Of a stretch of 64,000 nucleotides of DNA, positions 29,191 through 39,482 are shown in pieces (position 1 is the first letter of the stretch; every line of letters starts with the position of its first letter). The notes beneath the pieces were generated by a model. The model worked only from the letters and a program-made list of their open reading frames with translations. It was not told the DNA's origin and searched no databases. Origin of the DNA: an uncultured Burkholderiales bacterium (GTDB lineage Bacteria; Pseudomonadota; Gammaproteobacteria; Burkholderiales; Burkholderiaceae_C); assembly GCA_903886485.1 (NCBI GenBank), contig CAISMH010000011.1:361974-425973 (forward strand), read 5' to 3'. The position numbers and the translations under genes were made by a program.

Positions 29191-31062
29191 ATGGAACAAA
29201 ACAACAAATCGTCGCTTGCGGCGCTGACTCTTGGCGCGATTGGCGTCGTGTACGGTGACATCGGCACCTCCCCTTTGTATGCGTTCAAAGAGGTGTTTGC
29301 CAGTGCGCACGTGCCAATCAACGAGGCCAATATTTTGGGTGTCTTGTCATTGTTCTTCTGGACCTTGACCATCATCGTGTCGCTGAAATATGTCGCTTTG
29401 ATCATGCGGGCCGATAACCAAGGCGAAGGTGGCTTGATGTCTTTGTTGGCCTTGGCCTCTCAGGCCGTGAAGGACTCAAAACGCGCCCATCAAATTCTGT
29501 TGATCACAGGCGTTTTCGGAGTTGCTTTGTTTTTTGGTGATGGGGTGATTACCCCCGCGATCTCTGTGCTCTCCGCGGTCGAGGGCTTAGAAATCGTGAC
29601 GCCAGAGGCCAAGCCTTATGTAGTGCCAATCTCATTGGTCGTGTTGACAATGCTGTTTTTGATGCAGCGTCGCGGCACGGCTGATATTGGCAAGTTGTTT
29701 GGCCCCATCATGGTGGTGTGGTTCTTTGTGATCGGGTATTTCGGTCTGCTGGCCGTGATGGAAAACCCCTCGGTGCTCGCCGCCATCAACCCCGTGCATG
29801 CCTTGCGATTTGGTTTGGAGAACCATGGCTTGGCTTTCTTGACTTTAGGCGCCGTTTTCTTGTGCGTCACGGGTGCCGAAGCGCTGTATGCAGACATGGG
29901 GCACTTTGGTAAAACGCCCATTCAGCTGGCTTGGTTTTGGCTCATCATGCCCACCTTGATGTTGAACTATTTTGGTCAAGGTGCCTTGGTGTTGGCAGAC
30001 CCCGCCGCGGCCGAAAACCCATTCTTCTTGCTTATCCCAGAGTGGGCGTTGTTGCCCATGGTGATTCTCGCCACCGCAGCCACTGTGATTGCTTCTCAAG
30101 CACTGATCTCTGGGGCTTTTTCTGCCACCAAACAGACCATACAGCTGGGCTTCTTGCCGCGCATGAGTATCTTGCACACCTCCATCAAAGAGGCGGGGCA
30201 AATTTACGTGCCAGCGGTGAACTGGACGCTCTTTGGCGGCGTCGTTTTGTCTGTCAGCTTGTTTGGCTCATCGACCGCATTGGCGGCGGCTTACGGTATT
30301 TCTGTGAGCTTGGTGATGGTGATCACAACCCTCATGACGTACTTTGTGATTCGACATGGTTGGGGGTATCCGTTGTGGGTGTGTATTCCCGCAACGGCTT
30401 TATTTTTGACGGTCGATGTGGGCTTCTTCATTTCTAATTCTTTGAAGTTCTTCCAAGGGGGCTGGTTCCCAATTGCCATGGCCTTGGGGCTTTTTGCGAT
30501 GTTGGCCACTTGGAAAGAAGGCCGTCAATTGCTCAGAGTGGCGGCACGCACCTACGGCATGGAGTTGACCTCTTTCCTCGATTCGGTTTTTGCGCATCCA
30601 CCTTCTCGCGTGGAAGGCACGGCTGTTTTCTTGACCGCCGAGTCCGACACCGTTCCCAACGCCATCTTGCATAACTTGAAACACAACAAAGTGCTGCACA
30701 TGCAAAACTTGTTTGTCACCGTCCGCAGTCATGAAGTGCCTTGGGTGGACGTGTCCGAAAGAATGCAAGCCGAGTCTTTGGGGCATGACTGCTGGAAGGT
30801 CTACCTGAACTACGGTTTCAAAGACGATCCAGATGTGCCCACGGGTTTGGCCCTGTTGAACGGCAAAGGGTGTCAGATCGACCCCATGACCACCAGTTAT
30901 TTCTTGTCGCGTGACCGCGTTGTGCCAACGCTTGGCAGTGGCATGGCGCAATGGCGAGAAAAACTGTTCGCCCAGATGCACCTCAATGCCAGCTCGGCAG
31001 CCGACTTCTTGAACTTGCCTAGCAACTCAGTCGTTGAGCTGGGCAGCAAAATCGAAATCTAA
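29191..31062 (+). CDS. kup: Low-affinity potassium uptake protein Kup
   Basis: 623-residue K+ uptake permease of the KUP/HAK family. The N-terminus [25 protein letters not shown] is the family signature. Twelve hydrophobic segments follow up to about residue 440, including [19 protein letters not shown], and then a cytoplasmic C-terminal domain of about 170 residues. It lies between gshA (8-base gap) and gshB (3-base gap), an unusual position inside the glutathione pathway genes. Confidence 0.95.
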   Translation: MEQNNKSSLAALTLGAIGVVYGDIGTSPLYAFKEVFASAHVPINEANILGVLSLFFWTLTIIVSLKYVALIMRADNQGEGGLMSLLALASQAVKDSKRAHQILLITGVFGVALFFGDGVITPAISVLSAVEGLEIVTPEAKPYVVPISLVVLTMLFLMQRRGTADIGKLFGPIMVVWFFVIGYFGLLAVMENPSVLAAINPVHALRFGLENHGLAFLTLGAVFLCVTGAEALYADMGHFGKTPIQLAWFWLIMPTLMLNYFGQGALVLADPAAAENPFFLLIPEWALLPMVILATAATVIASQALISGAFSATKQTIQLGFLPRMSILHTSIKEAGQIYVPAVNWTLFGGVVLSVSLFGSSTALAAAYGISVSLVMVITTLMTYFVIRHGWGYPLWVCIPATALFLTVDVGFFISNSLKFFQGGWFPIAMALGLFAMLATWKEGRQLLRVAARTYGMELTSFLDSVFAHPPSRVEGTAVFLTAESDTVPNAILHNLKHNKVLHMQNLFVTVRSHEVPWVDVSERMQAESLGHDCWKVYLNYGFKDDPDVPTGLALLNGKGCQIDPMTTSYFLSRDRVVPTLGSGMAQWREKLFAQMHLNASSAADFLNLPSNSVVELGSKIEI

Positions 31063-31065
31063 AAC

Positions 31066-32016
31066 ATGCACATCCTCTTCGTCGCAGACCCGTTGTCGTC
31101 CTTCAAAATTTACAAGGACACCACGTTTGCGATGATGCGTGAAGCACAGCGTCGCGGCCACCAAGTGTTGGCTTGTGAGTCACAAGACATCGTGTGGCAA
31201 AGCGACCAACAAGTGACCGCGCGCGTGCAGCAAGTCCGCTTGACGGGGGATGCCACGCATTGGTTTGAGGTGCAAAGCACGGATGCGCACTACGCGCTCA
31301 AAAGCGCAGACGCCATTGTCATGCGCAAAGACCCCCCCTTTGACAGCGAGTATTTCTACGCCACCCACTTGTTAGAGCAAGCTGAGCGTGAAGGCGCCAA
31401 GGTCTTCAACAAGCCCGCTGCGTTGCGTGACCATCCCGAGAAATTGGCGATTTTGGAGTTCGCGCAATTCATCAGCCCCACGCTGGTGACGCGCAGTGCG
31501 GACACCATCCGTGCTTTCCATGCGCAGCACCGCGACATCATCTTGAAGCCACTCGATGGCATGGGGGGCATGGGCATCTTCCGCGTCAAAGACGATGGCT
31601 TGAACCTCGGCGCCATCATCGAAACACTCAACCGTGACGGCGCGCAAACCGTGATGGTGCAAAAGTTCATTCCCGCGATTGAAAAGGGCGACAAGCGCGT
31701 GCTGGTCATTGGCGGCAAGGTCGTGCCCTACTGCTTGGCACGGATTCCCCAAGGGGGTGAAGTGCGCGGGAATTTGGCCGCTGGCGGCAAAGGTGTGGCG
31801 CAAGCCATCTCTGCGCGTGACCAGACCATTGCCGAAAGCTTGGGGCCTGTCCTCGCGCAACGTGGCTTGCTGTTGGTCGGCTTGGATGTCATCGGTGACT
31901 GCCTCACCGAAGTCAACGTGACCAGCCCCACGTGCTTTCAAGAAATCTTTGACCAAACCGGCTTCGACGTGGCTGCGATGTTCATCGATGCACTTGAAGT
32001 CGCGACCAAACACTAA
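31066..32016 (+). CDS. gshB: Glutathione synthetase
   Basis: 316-residue ATP-grasp enzyme that adds glycine to gamma-glutamylcysteine. The N-terminus MHILFVADPLSSFKIYKDTTFAMMREAQRRGH and the ATP-grasp segments ILKPLDGMGGMGIFRV, RVLVIGGKVVPYCLARIP and GLDVIGDCLTEVNVTSPT (metal ligands and glycine site) are all characteristic of GshB. It is last of the gshA-kup-gshB run. Confidence 0.96.
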   Translation: MHILFVADPLSSFKIYKDTTFAMMREAQRRGHQVLACESQDIVWQSDQQVTARVQQVRLTGDATHWFEVQSTDAHYALKSADAIVMRKDPPFDSEYFYATHLLEQAEREGAKVFNKPAALRDHPEKLAILEFAQFISPTLVTRSADTIRAFHAQHRDIILKPLDGMGGMGIFRVKDDGLNLGAIIETLNRDGAQTVMVQKFIPAIEKGDKRVLVIGGKVVPYCLARIPQGGEVRGNLAAGGKGVAQAISARDQTIAESLGPVLAQRGLLLVGLDVIGDCLTEVNVTSPTCFQEIFDQTGFDVAAMFIDALEVATKH

Positions 32017-32052
32017 TCTGGCGACACAGAAGTCACGCAACGTGACACCAAG

Positions 32053-32829
32053 TCAGCCCTGTAACTGCCCATCCACAAACACTTTCAAATCACCGGGCGC
32101 AAAAGGCGTCCACACCTCATTGGTCGTGAGTGGTGCGGTGACCACGACTGCGACACGGTCATCAGGCGAGGCATGTTCGGCAAAGTTGATGCTCATGTCT
32201 TGATCGCTCAAGGTTGCCTTGGCAAACGGGTGTTGGCGCTCGATGTAGCAAAGCTGCGTCGATGCGTGCGCCCACAGCGCTTGCCCATTTGAGAGCAAGA
32301 AGTTGAACGTGCCGTGCTTGGCAATTTGCGGTACCAATTCTTTCAGGGTCAGTGTGAGTTCCTCAACCGACGGCACGCTGGCGTGTGACTTCGCCAGTTC
32401 TTGCATGAGCCAACAAAAAGCCTGCTCACTGTCGGTATGACCCACAGGTTTGAAGCTGCCGTGCAAACGTGGTGTGAAGTTCTCTAAGTTGCCGTTGTGT
32501 GCAAACACCCAGTAACGCCCCCACAACTCGCGCACAAAGGGATGGCAATTTTCCAAGGCCACTGCACCTTGTGTCGCTTTGCGTATGTGTGAGATGACGT
32601 TGCGACTTTTGATGGGGTACTTACGAATCAGCTCTGCCACAGGCGATGTGCTGGCGGGCAAATGGTCGATGAAGTGACGTAACCCACGGTCTTGCTCTGA
32701 GCCCTCGAAAAATGCAATCCCCCAGCCATCGGCGTGATGGTCGGTCACGCCCGCACGTTGCGCGAAGCCGCTGAAACTGAAGGTCGCATCGGTGGGGTTT
32801 TTGCAGTTGAGTCCGAGCAGTTGGCACAT
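32053..32829 (-). CDS. Class II glutamine amidotransferase (YafJ-like)
   Basis: 258-residue stand-alone glutaminase-type domain. Cys2 is the predicted N-terminal nucleophile after Met removal (MCQLLGLN). The oxyanion-hole and glutamine-binding motifs are HHADGWGIAFFE, SRNVISHIRKATQG, ENCHPFVREL and WVFAHNGNL. No synthase domain is fused. YafJ-type proteins have no firmly established substrate, although relatives act on gamma-glutamyl derivatives, which makes the position next to gshB suggestive. It converges on gshB. Confidence 0.88.
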   Translation of the reverse strand: MCQLLGLNCKNPTDATFSFSGFAQRAGVTDHHADGWGIAFFEGSEQDRGLRHFIDHLPASTSPVAELIRKYPIKSRNVISHIRKATQGAVALENCHPFVRELWGRYWVFAHNGNLENFTPRLHGSFKPVGHTDSEQAFCWLMQELAKSHASVPSVEELTLTLKELVPQIAKHGTFNFLLSNGQALWAHASTQLCYIERQHPFAKATLSDQDMSINFAEHASPDDRVAVVVTAPLTTNEVWTPFAPGDLKVFVDGQLQG

Positions 32830-32847
32830 GGCAGATGACTCCAGAAA

Positions 32848-34311
32848 TTAAATGGTGCGACGCTGGCGCGGCGCACGAATTTGCCATGCCGCCAACAGCG
32901 CCAGCGCGCAGACCAGCGCGAGGATGAGGAACACCTCATCAAATGCAGCCAAGCGTTGGGTCGACAGCACCTTGTGGGTGAGGGATTCCCCATGCGCCGC
33001 CATGCGCCATTCCAGCAAGATGCCACACAAACTCACGCCGGCCGCGCCACCGAGCATGCGCAAAAAGTTGATGGCGCTGGCACCTTGGGGGATGAGGTTG
33101 GAATCCATGCCGCGCATGGCGCCAATGTTGAGGGAGGGCAGGATAAAGCCCAAGCCTATGCGTCCCAAAATGGCAAACGTCACCAGCACCCACACTGCGG
33201 TTTGCAAATTCACCACCAGCATCAGCCCAAAAGACAGCGCCAGCAGTACCAAGCCAAAACTCACCATCAAGTGCGTGGGGTGTGTGCTGGAATAGCGCCC
33301 CACGATGGCAATCGTCACGGCCAACATCAAGCCCGCAGGCAGCAGCAGCGTGCCCACATGGCTGGGCGACAGACCTAAGCCCAATTGCAAATACACAGGC
33401 AGTAAATAGGTGGAGCCAAACAGGGCGATGCCGTAAATAAAGGCCACCGTGGTACCCATGGCAAAAGGCCGATGGGCAAACAATGCGAGGTTCATCAAAG
33501 GCACGCCGCCTTGCTGAGTTTGCATGCGTTGCCACACCACGAACCCAATGGCACTCAGCACGGCGACGCCGATCAAGCTGAAGGCGCTGGCCAAATCACC
33601 ACTGTGCAGCCGCACCAAACCATTCAGCAAACACAGGGTCCCCACGGTGGCGAGGGCCAAGCCCGCGACATCCAATGACGGCTTGCCGTGGTTGGCACTA
33701 ACGCCTCCGGGCGCTGTGGTGGGCACATAACGAAGCGCCATCCACATCGACGCCATGCAAAACGGCACCACCATGAAAAACAGGGCGCGCCAACTCATCC
33801 AGTCGACCAGCAAGCCACCAATGCTGGGGCCAATCGCAGGTGCCAGCACAACGCCCATGCCAAAAAAACTGTTGGCACGGCCTTGCTCTGATGTGTCAAA
33901 CGCACGCAAGATGATGATGGCGGGGATGGGTTGCACCACGCCAGCCGCTAAACCTTCTGCCACGCGAGAGATCAAGACCAAGTTGTAATCGCCAGACAGG
34001 CCGCCAGCAATCCCAGCGCTGAGCAGCAGCAGCATGCAACCCAAATACGTGGTGCGGTAGCCAAAGCGTGCCAGTAGCCAAGGGGTGGTGAGCATCGACA
34101 CGGTCATGGCGATCATGAAGCTTGAGCTGACCCATTGGGCGCGCTCTTGACCAATGGCAAACTGCAAGCTCATGTCGGGAATGCCCACGTTCATGATGGT
34201 GGAGGACATGATGGCGGCCATGGAGCCAATCATCACCGTCGTCAACATCAACCATCGATGACGTGTGCCATAGCGACTCTGCAACTCCGCCAGTGAGCCT
34301 CGTTCAGCCAT
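32848..34311 (-). CDS. DHA2-family MFS efflux transporter (EmrB-like)
   Basis: 487-residue permease with about 14 hydrophobic segments, the number expected for the DHA2 group. Features include MLTTVMIGSMAAIMSSTIMNVGIPDM at the first helix, SSFMIAMTVSMLTTPWLLARFGYR around motif A, and GMGVVLAPAIGPSIGGLLVDWMSWRALFF, the motif C antiporter signature. The start is placed at 34311 (MAERGSLAELQ) since the ten codons upstream look unrelated. No EmrA-type membrane fusion partner is adjacent. The substrate is unknown, probably a drug-like compound. Confidence 0.87.
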   Translation of the reverse strand: MAERGSLAELQSRYGTRHRWLMLTTVMIGSMAAIMSSTIMNVGIPDMSLQFAIGQERAQWVSSSFMIAMTVSMLTTPWLLARFGYRTTYLGCMLLLLSAGIAGGLSGDYNLVLISRVAEGLAAGVVQPIPAIIILRAFDTSEQGRANSFFGMGVVLAPAIGPSIGGLLVDWMSWRALFFMVVPFCMASMWMALRYVPTTAPGGVSANHGKPSLDVAGLALATVGTLCLLNGLVRLHSGDLASAFSLIGVAVLSAIGFVVWQRMQTQQGGVPLMNLALFAHRPFAMGTTVAFIYGIALFGSTYLLPVYLQLGLGLSPSHVGTLLLPAGLMLAVTIAIVGRYSSTHPTHLMVSFGLVLLALSFGLMLVVNLQTAVWVLVTFAILGRIGLGFILPSLNIGAMRGMDSNLIPQGASAINFLRMLGGAAGVSLCGILLEWRMAAHGESLTHKVLSTQRLAAFDEVFLILALVCALALLAAWQIRAPRQRRTI

Positions 34312-34359
34312 GGTGCAGCCTCCTGCCAAGTTGCCGCGCACAGCGGTGAACAGACAAAG

Positions 34360-34602
34360 TTATGAACGTGGGGGACATGCTGTCTCCGCAGTGGCACAGG
34401 CGTGGCAAATGCAGGCTTGACCTTGTGCCGCGACTGGAACTCTGGCCATGAGTTCTGGGGTGAACGCGACATTCACGCACCAGCATGTTGAGAGGGCTTG
34501 CCCTGTCGCTTTGGCCGCCTCCATGGCACATTGGTTTGGCTTGCCGCACAAGGGGCAAGTGCAAGCATCCATGGGGGAGGGGATTGGGTGCTGCAAACTC
34601 AA
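34360..34602 (-). CDS. Cysteine-rich CWC family protein
   Basis: 80-residue protein with many cysteines: CTCPLCGKPNQCAMEAA, STCWCVNVAF and ACICHACA. This matches the small 'cysteine-rich CWC' family, named for its Cys-Trp-Cys core and probably zinc binding. Function is unknown. Translation may begin at 34602 or at Met11 (34572), where the conserved part starts. It lies 6 bases downstream of the membrane-anchored protein gene and 48 bases upstream of the MFS gene, all on the minus strand. Confidence 0.8.
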   Translation of the reverse strand: MSLQHPIPSPMDACTCPLCGKPNQCAMEAAKATGQALSTCWCVNVAFTPELMARVPVAAQGQACICHACATAETACPPRS

Positions 34603-34608
34603 CTCACA

Positions 34609-35004
34609 TCACTGGCCAGGAGCTGGGGTAACTTTGGTGATGAAGTACTCTGTCTCGCCAAAGCAAGCAGGCAACCCTTTGTGTTGCTCATATTGGACCA
34701 CGACCTTTTGGCCAATGCTGGCGTTGATTTGGTCGGCGACAGTTGAGTCACGCACGGTGAAAGCAAACTTTTCTGGGATCGCTGGCATCACAGCCAAAGC
34801 GCGCACTTGCTCGCCTTCCCATGTTTTGCAAATCCAACCTTTGTAAGACAACTTTTGCACAAAGCCCACGCTCTCGCCACGCGAGTAAGTGAAGTGGTAC
34901 GAAAACAGCAGATAGCCGCTCACCAAGAGGAGCACGGTCAGAAACAAACCGATCACAGTGCGCAGCGCAAAACGAATGAGGGTGCTGGTCAAGGGGCTGG
35001 TCAT
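34609..35004 (-). CDS. Membrane-anchored hypothetical protein
   Basis: 131-residue protein with one N-terminal transmembrane helix (TVIGLFLTVLLLVSGYLLFSYHF, about residues 17-39) and a periplasmic or cytosolic globular part. The rest holds the SRGESVGFVQKLSYKGWICKTWEGE block and ends ACFGETEYFITKV. I recall this type as a conserved Burkholderiales protein of unknown function, sometimes mislabelled as an enzyme in databases. Two cysteines, in WICKTW and PACFG, could form a disulfide. Confidence 0.75.
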   Translation of the reverse strand: MTSPLTSTLIRFALRTVIGLFLTVLLLVSGYLLFSYHFTYSRGESVGFVQKLSYKGWICKTWEGEQVRALAVMPAIPEKFAFTVRDSTVADQINASIGQKVVVQYEQHKGLPACFGETEYFITKVTPAPGQ

Positions 35005-35061
35005 GGGTGTGTGTTCAAGAGGTTTTGAATGGGATCAATCATAGTGCGAGCACACAGACGA

Positions 35062-35085
35062 CAACGGCTCCCGAGGGAGCCGTTG
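35062..35085. terminator. Hairpin downstream of glcB
   Basis: CAACGGCTCCC pairs perfectly with GGGAGCCGTTG over 11 bp with a two-base loop (GA). It lies 24 bases past the malate synthase stop on the minus strand. T residues after it are few, so it is a strong hairpin but an imperfect intrinsic terminator. Confidence 0.65.
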
Positions 35086-35108
35086 CGTGTGACATCACCC
35101 GAGCGTGA

Positions 35109-37328
35109 TCATGCGTGACCCGCTTTGACTTTCAAGCGCCATGCGTGCAGCAAAGGCTCGGTGTAGCCGCTAGGCTGCTCTTTGCCTTTGAACACCAAAT
35201 CCAACGCGGCTTGGTAAGCAGGGGCCTTGGCAAAGCGGCCAGCCATTTTTTGGTACAGCTTGTCACCCGCGTTTTGCTTGTCCACGATGGAGGCCATGCG
35301 CTTGAAGGTGGCTTTGACTTCTGCCGGTGTCACCACGCCGTGGTGCAACCAGTTGGCAATGTGTTGGCTAGAAATACGCAAGGTCGCGCGGTCTTCCATC
35401 AAGCCGACGTTGTGGATGTCGGGCACTTTGGAGCAACCCACGCCTTGGTCAATCCAGCGCACCACATAGCCCAAGATGCCTTGCACGTTGTTGTCTAACT
35501 CTTGTTGCTTTTCCGCAGGTTTCCAGTTTGGCGTTGCCACCACGGGGACTTGCAGCAAGTCGTTCAACAATTGGTCGCGTACTTTGTTGTAGTTGATTTT
35601 TTCCAACTCTTTTTGCACGTCCACCACTTTGACTTGGTGGTAATGCATGGCATGCAACACAGCGGCCGTCGGGCTCGGCACCCAAGCGGTGTTGGCACCA
35701 GCTTTGGGATGACCAATTTTCTGCTTCAGCATCTCAGCCATCAAGTCGGGCATGGCCCACATGCCTTTGCCGATTTGTGCTTTGCCGCGCAAGCCGCATG
35801 ACAAGCCGGCTAAGACGTTGTTTTTCTCGTAGGCTTGAATCCATGCGCTGGACTTCATATCGCCTTTGCGCAACATCGGGCCTGCTTGCATCGCGGTGTG
35901 CATTTCGTCGCCGGTGCGATCCAAGAAGCCGGTGTTGATGAACGCCACGCGGCTCGCGGCAGCGGCGATACAAGCTTTCAAGTTCACGCTGGTGCGGCGC
36001 TCCTCGTCCATGATGCCCAGCTTGACGGTGCTGTCTGCGAGGCCTAAGACTTTCTCGACGCGACCAAACAACTCGCAGGCAAACGCCACTTCAGTGGGGC
36101 CGTGCATTTTGGGTTTGACGATGTAGACCGAGCCTGTGCGTGAGTTGCGAATGCCTTTTTTGCCGTGGCCTTGCAAATCGTGCAAAGCGATGGTGGTGGT
36201 GATGACCGCGTCCATGATGCCTTCTGGAATTTCATGCATCTGACCATCTTTGCCTTTGTAAAGAATGGCTGGGTTGGTCATCAAGTGGCCCACGTTGCGA
36301 AGGAACAGCAACGAGCGGCCATGCAATGTGACGGGCTGACCGTTTTTACCGTTGTACTCGCGGTCGGCGTTCAGGCCACGCGTGAAGGTCTTGCCTGCCT
36401 TCTCAACGGTCTCGGTCAAGGTGCCTTTGACGATGCCCAACCAGTTGCTGTAGGCCAGCACTTTGTCGTCGGCATCCACCACGGCCACGGAGTCTTCCAA
36501 GTCGAGGATGGTGGACAACGCAGCTTCAACAATCAAGTCACTCACGCCGGCGGGGTCAGTGGCTCCGATCGGGGTGTTGCGGTTGATTTGCAAATCAAGG
36601 TGCAAACCGTTGTGTACGAACAGCACAGAAGCGGGTTCAGACATCTTGCCTTGGAAGCCCGCGAATTGCGCCGCCTTGGCCAGCTTGGTGGTTTTGCCGC
36701 CTTTGAGTGTGACTACCAGTTCGCCGTTCACCACGGCGTAGCCTGTAGAGTCGATGTGCGAGCCGCTCTTGAGTGGCACGGTGCGGTCCAGCACGTGACG
36801 TGCGTAGGCAATGACCTTGGCGCCGCGCTTGGGGTTGTAGGCGCCTGCTTTTTCGCAGCCGCCTTTTTCTGAAATAGCGTCCGTGCCATACAGCGCGTCA
36901 TACAAAGAGCCCCAGCGCGCGTTGGCTGCGTTCAAGGCGTAGCGCGCATTGAGGACGGGCACTACGAGTTGTGGGCCAGCTTGCAGGGCCAATTCAGCGT
37001 CCACGTTTTTGGTGGTGGCTTTGACCTTCTCGGGTTGTGGCACGAGGTAGCCAATTTTCTCCAAGAACTTGCGGTAAGCCTTCATGTTTTTGATCGGACC
37101 TGGGTTGGCGCTGTGCCAGCTATCCATCTCGGTTTGCAAGCGGTCACGCTCGGCCAACAAGGCGATATTTTTCGGAGCCAAATCTTGCACGATGGCGTCA
37201 AAGCCTTTCCAAAACTTATCGCTGCTGACGCCGGTGTCTGGCAATACTTTGGTCTCGATGAATTTGTACAAGTTGGTGGCAACTTGCAAGCTACGGACTT
37301 GCGTGCGCTTGGTGGTGTCTTGGTTCAT
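35109..37328 (-). CDS. glcB: Malate synthase G
   Basis: 739-residue enzyme joining glyoxylate and acetyl-CoA to malate, used when growing on glycolate or two-carbon compounds. Characteristic segments are [100 protein letters not shown] and [18 protein letters not shown]. Length is typical of the G isoform. The 131 bases upstream should hold its promoter. No glycolate oxidase genes are in the window. Confidence 0.96.
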   Translation of the reverse strand: MNQDTTKRTQVRSLQVATNLYKFIETKVLPDTGVSSDKFWKGFDAIVQDLAPKNIALLAERDRLQTEMDSWHSANPGPIKNMKAYRKFLEKIGYLVPQPEKVKATTKNVDAELALQAGPQLVVPVLNARYALNAANARWGSLYDALYGTDAISEKGGCEKAGAYNPKRGAKVIAYARHVLDRTVPLKSGSHIDSTGYAVVNGELVVTLKGGKTTKLAKAAQFAGFQGKMSEPASVLFVHNGLHLDLQINRNTPIGATDPAGVSDLIVEAALSTILDLEDSVAVVDADDKVLAYSNWLGIVKGTLTETVEKAGKTFTRGLNADREYNGKNGQPVTLHGRSLLFLRNVGHLMTNPAILYKGKDGQMHEIPEGIMDAVITTTIALHDLQGHGKKGIRNSRTGSVYIVKPKMHGPTEVAFACELFGRVEKVLGLADSTVKLGIMDEERRTSVNLKACIAAAASRVAFINTGFLDRTGDEMHTAMQAGPMLRKGDMKSSAWIQAYEKNNVLAGLSCGLRGKAQIGKGMWAMPDLMAEMLKQKIGHPKAGANTAWVPSPTAAVLHAMHYHQVKVVDVQKELEKINYNKVRDQLLNDLLQVPVVATPNWKPAEKQQELDNNVQGILGYVVRWIDQGVGCSKVPDIHNVGLMEDRATLRISSQHIANWLHHGVVTPAEVKATFKRMASIVDKQNAGDKLYQKMAGRFAKAPAYQAALDLVFKGKEQPSGYTEPLLHAWRLKVKAGHA

Positions 37329-37459
37329 GGTGCGGTCTCTATGGATGAATCGAAAATTAAAAAATCAGGACGAATCTTATTGGATTGCGTGAGCTTGATT
37401 GCATCGCCAGTTTTGGGGCTGTCGTGACAAATAGGTAGCTAATCCTCGTGGCTTGGTTT

Positions 37460-38488
37460 TCACTTCTCAGGCACCAACAATTGACCGTGACGCAAACCGC
37501 GCCATGTGCCTAAAGTCAAGCCCAAAATTAACAACGAAGTCACTGCCAACAGCACGGTGGCTGGCAGCTGTAGCCAAGCCCCACCCTGTTCTTGCGACAT
37601 GCGCAGTGTGAGTGTGGTGAACGCTGCCATCGGAAAGCTCATGCCCCAATGGGGCAAACCAAAGGGCTGTTCAAAAATGGTGCGAATTTGGGTCAGCGAC
37701 AAAGCCAAGAAAAAGACGCCAATGCCCCATGTGCCCCATGCCAAGCCCCGTGGTGCATCCATTTCCAAAAAGCACAGCCCAATGATGGAGGGCGCTACCA
37801 CGGTGATGAAGAGGGTCGGACTCAAGCGCGCTGGCAGAGGCCCCGCTTGAGCCATGCGAATCAGCAACATGGTTTGTAGCACGGGCCACAGCAGCAAGCC
37901 CACGCCAAACTGCGCCATGGCCCAAGTCTCTAGGCCGATGGTCAAGCCCGCAACAGGGGCCACCACATTGCCGATGACTGGAATGAAAAATACCGGTGTG
38001 AATGTGGCCCATTGCAAGCCCCCGTTCTCGGCTGTGTTGAGCCAACGGGCCAGCACCCAAATGGTGGCCGCAATTTCCAAGACCGAACCCAGCACCCAGG
38101 CAAACGTCAGCAAGGTATCGAGTGTGCGCGACGTGTTCCAAAACAAGGACACCCCAATGCCCGCCAACAGCATGATGGACAAAGGCAGTGTCGCCATGAA
38201 TGCGTGGCGCACGGGGTGACGCATATCGGCAGCCACCGCCTCGGGATGCACCGTCAAGCGAATCACGCACGAGATGCACAGCAGCACAAAAACAAACAGT
38301 GCAAACATGGCGCCGACCAAGCCCAAGCCAAGGGCGGTTTCGCCAAACACATCCGTGGCACGCAGCCATGCCAGCGACAAACCGCACCACCCCATGACCA
38401 ACGCAAACCATGCGGGTGCGAGGTGCTCGAGAAGTGCGATGGCGCGTGCGAAGCGATGGGGAGTGTGCGCGGCAGAAGTGGGGTTCAT
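37460..38488 (-). CDS. TDT-family transporter (TehA/SLAC1-like, C4-dicarboxylate or anion channel)
   Basis: 342-residue membrane protein with about ten hydrophobic segments. It belongs to the voltage-dependent anion channel/tellurite-resistance dicarboxylate group: FARAIALLEHLAPAWFALVMGWCGLSLAW at the start, TPVFFIPVIGNVVAPVAGLTIG in the middle and LPHWGMSFPMAAFTTLTLRM near the end. Family members export C4-dicarboxylates, sulfite or other anions. The start at 38488 (MNPTSAAHTPHRF) is chosen over a frame reaching 38728 that overlaps the divergent regulator. The LysR gene begins 52 bases away in the opposite direction. Confidence 0.85.
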   Translation of the reverse strand: MNPTSAAHTPHRFARAIALLEHLAPAWFALVMGWCGLSLAWLRATDVFGETALGLGLVGAMFALFVFVLLCISCVIRLTVHPEAVAADMRHPVRHAFMATLPLSIMLLAGIGVSLFWNTSRTLDTLLTFAWVLGSVLEIAATIWVLARWLNTAENGGLQWATFTPVFFIPVIGNVVAPVAGLTIGLETWAMAQFGVGLLLWPVLQTMLLIRMAQAGPLPARLSPTLFITVVAPSIIGLCFLEMDAPRGLAWGTWGIGVFFLALSLTQIRTIFEQPFGLPHWGMSFPMAAFTTLTLRMSQEQGGAWLQLPATVLLAVTSLLILGLTLGTWRGLRHGQLLVPEK

Positions 38489-38540
38489 AGCGCTGGATTT
38501 TAGGGGGCGGTCCATGGGCAGGGGCGTGGATAATTGCGGC

Positions 38541-39482
38541 ATGGACAAACTCAAAGCCTTTGAGTCTTTTGTGTCAGTGGCATTGAAAGGCAGCTTGACC
38601 GCTGCGGCCAAAGCCGAGGGCGTGGCACCCGCCATCATGGGGCGTCGCTTGGACAGCTTAGAAGCGCACTTGGGCGTCAAGCTCTTGGTGCGCACCACGC
38701 GACGCATCACGCTCACACACGAAGGCACGGCATTCCTCGAAGACTGTCAACGCTTGCTGGCCGATGTGGCCAACGCTGAGGCGAGTGTGAGTGCGGGCGG
38801 CTTGAAAGCGAGTGGGCATTTGCGCATCACCGCGCCTGCGGGTTTTGGTCGTCGCCATGTGGCGCCCTTGGTCCCGCAGTTTCACCTCATGCACCCCGAT
38901 GTGACGGTGTCCTTGAACTTGAGCGACCGCGTGGTGGACTTGGCTGCCGAAGGCTTTGACTGCGCGGTGCGCGTAGGTGACTTGCCTGACTCCTCGTTGG
39001 TCAGCGTGCGCATGGCAGATAACCGCCGCTTGTGTGTGGCGACGCCTGAGTTTTTGAAACGCTATGGCACGCCGCAAGTGCCCAGTGACTTGATGCGCTT
39101 TCGTTGTTTGACGCTCTCCAGTGAAGCATCGCAAACACGTGGCTGGGCATTTCGTGTGCCTGTGACGGGCAAGGCCCAAGCGGGGCAAACCCATGACGTG
39201 ATCCACCTGCGCCCCAGCGGGCCGATGGATTGCTCCGATGGCCAAGTGCTGCACGACTGGTGCTTGGCGGGCCATGGCATTGCTTGGCGCAGCACGTGGG
39301 AGGTGGCCGCTGAGATCAGCAGTGGCCAACTGGTGCCCGTGCTCGAGGACTTTGCCGCGCCCCCGAATGGGATTTACGCGGTGTTTTCGCAGCGCAAACA
39401 TTTGCCCCTGCGCTTGCGCTTGTGGATTGACTTTCTCAAAGACCACTACGGTCAAAGCACCTATTGGAGTGCTGGCGCATGA
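38541..39482 (+). CDS. LysR-family transcriptional regulator
   Basis: 313-residue regulator. The N-terminal helix-turn-helix is MDKLKAFESFVSVALKGSLTAAAKAEGVAPAIMGRRLDSLEAHLGVKLLVRTTR, with an effector-binding domain from about residue 90. Residue choice (LVRTTRRITLTHEG) places it near the DmlR/AaeR-type branch. It is divergent from the TDT transporter gene, the classic LysR arrangement, so it most likely controls that gene in response to an organic acid or anion. The stop overlaps the next gene by 4 bases (ATGA). Confidence 0.9.
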   Translation: MDKLKAFESFVSVALKGSLTAAAKAEGVAPAIMGRRLDSLEAHLGVKLLVRTTRRITLTHEGTAFLEDCQRLLADVANAEASVSAGGLKASGHLRITAPAGFGRRHVAPLVPQFHLMHPDVTVSLNLSDRVVDLAAEGFDCAVRVGDLPDSSLVSVRMADNRRLCVATPEFLKRYGTPQVPSDLMRFRCLTLSSEASQTRGWAFRVPVTGKAQAGQTHDVIHLRPSGPMDCSDGQVLHDWCLAGHGIAWRSTWEVAAEISSGQLVPVLEDFAAPPNGIYAVFSQRKHLPLRLRLWIDFLKDHYGQSTYWSAGA

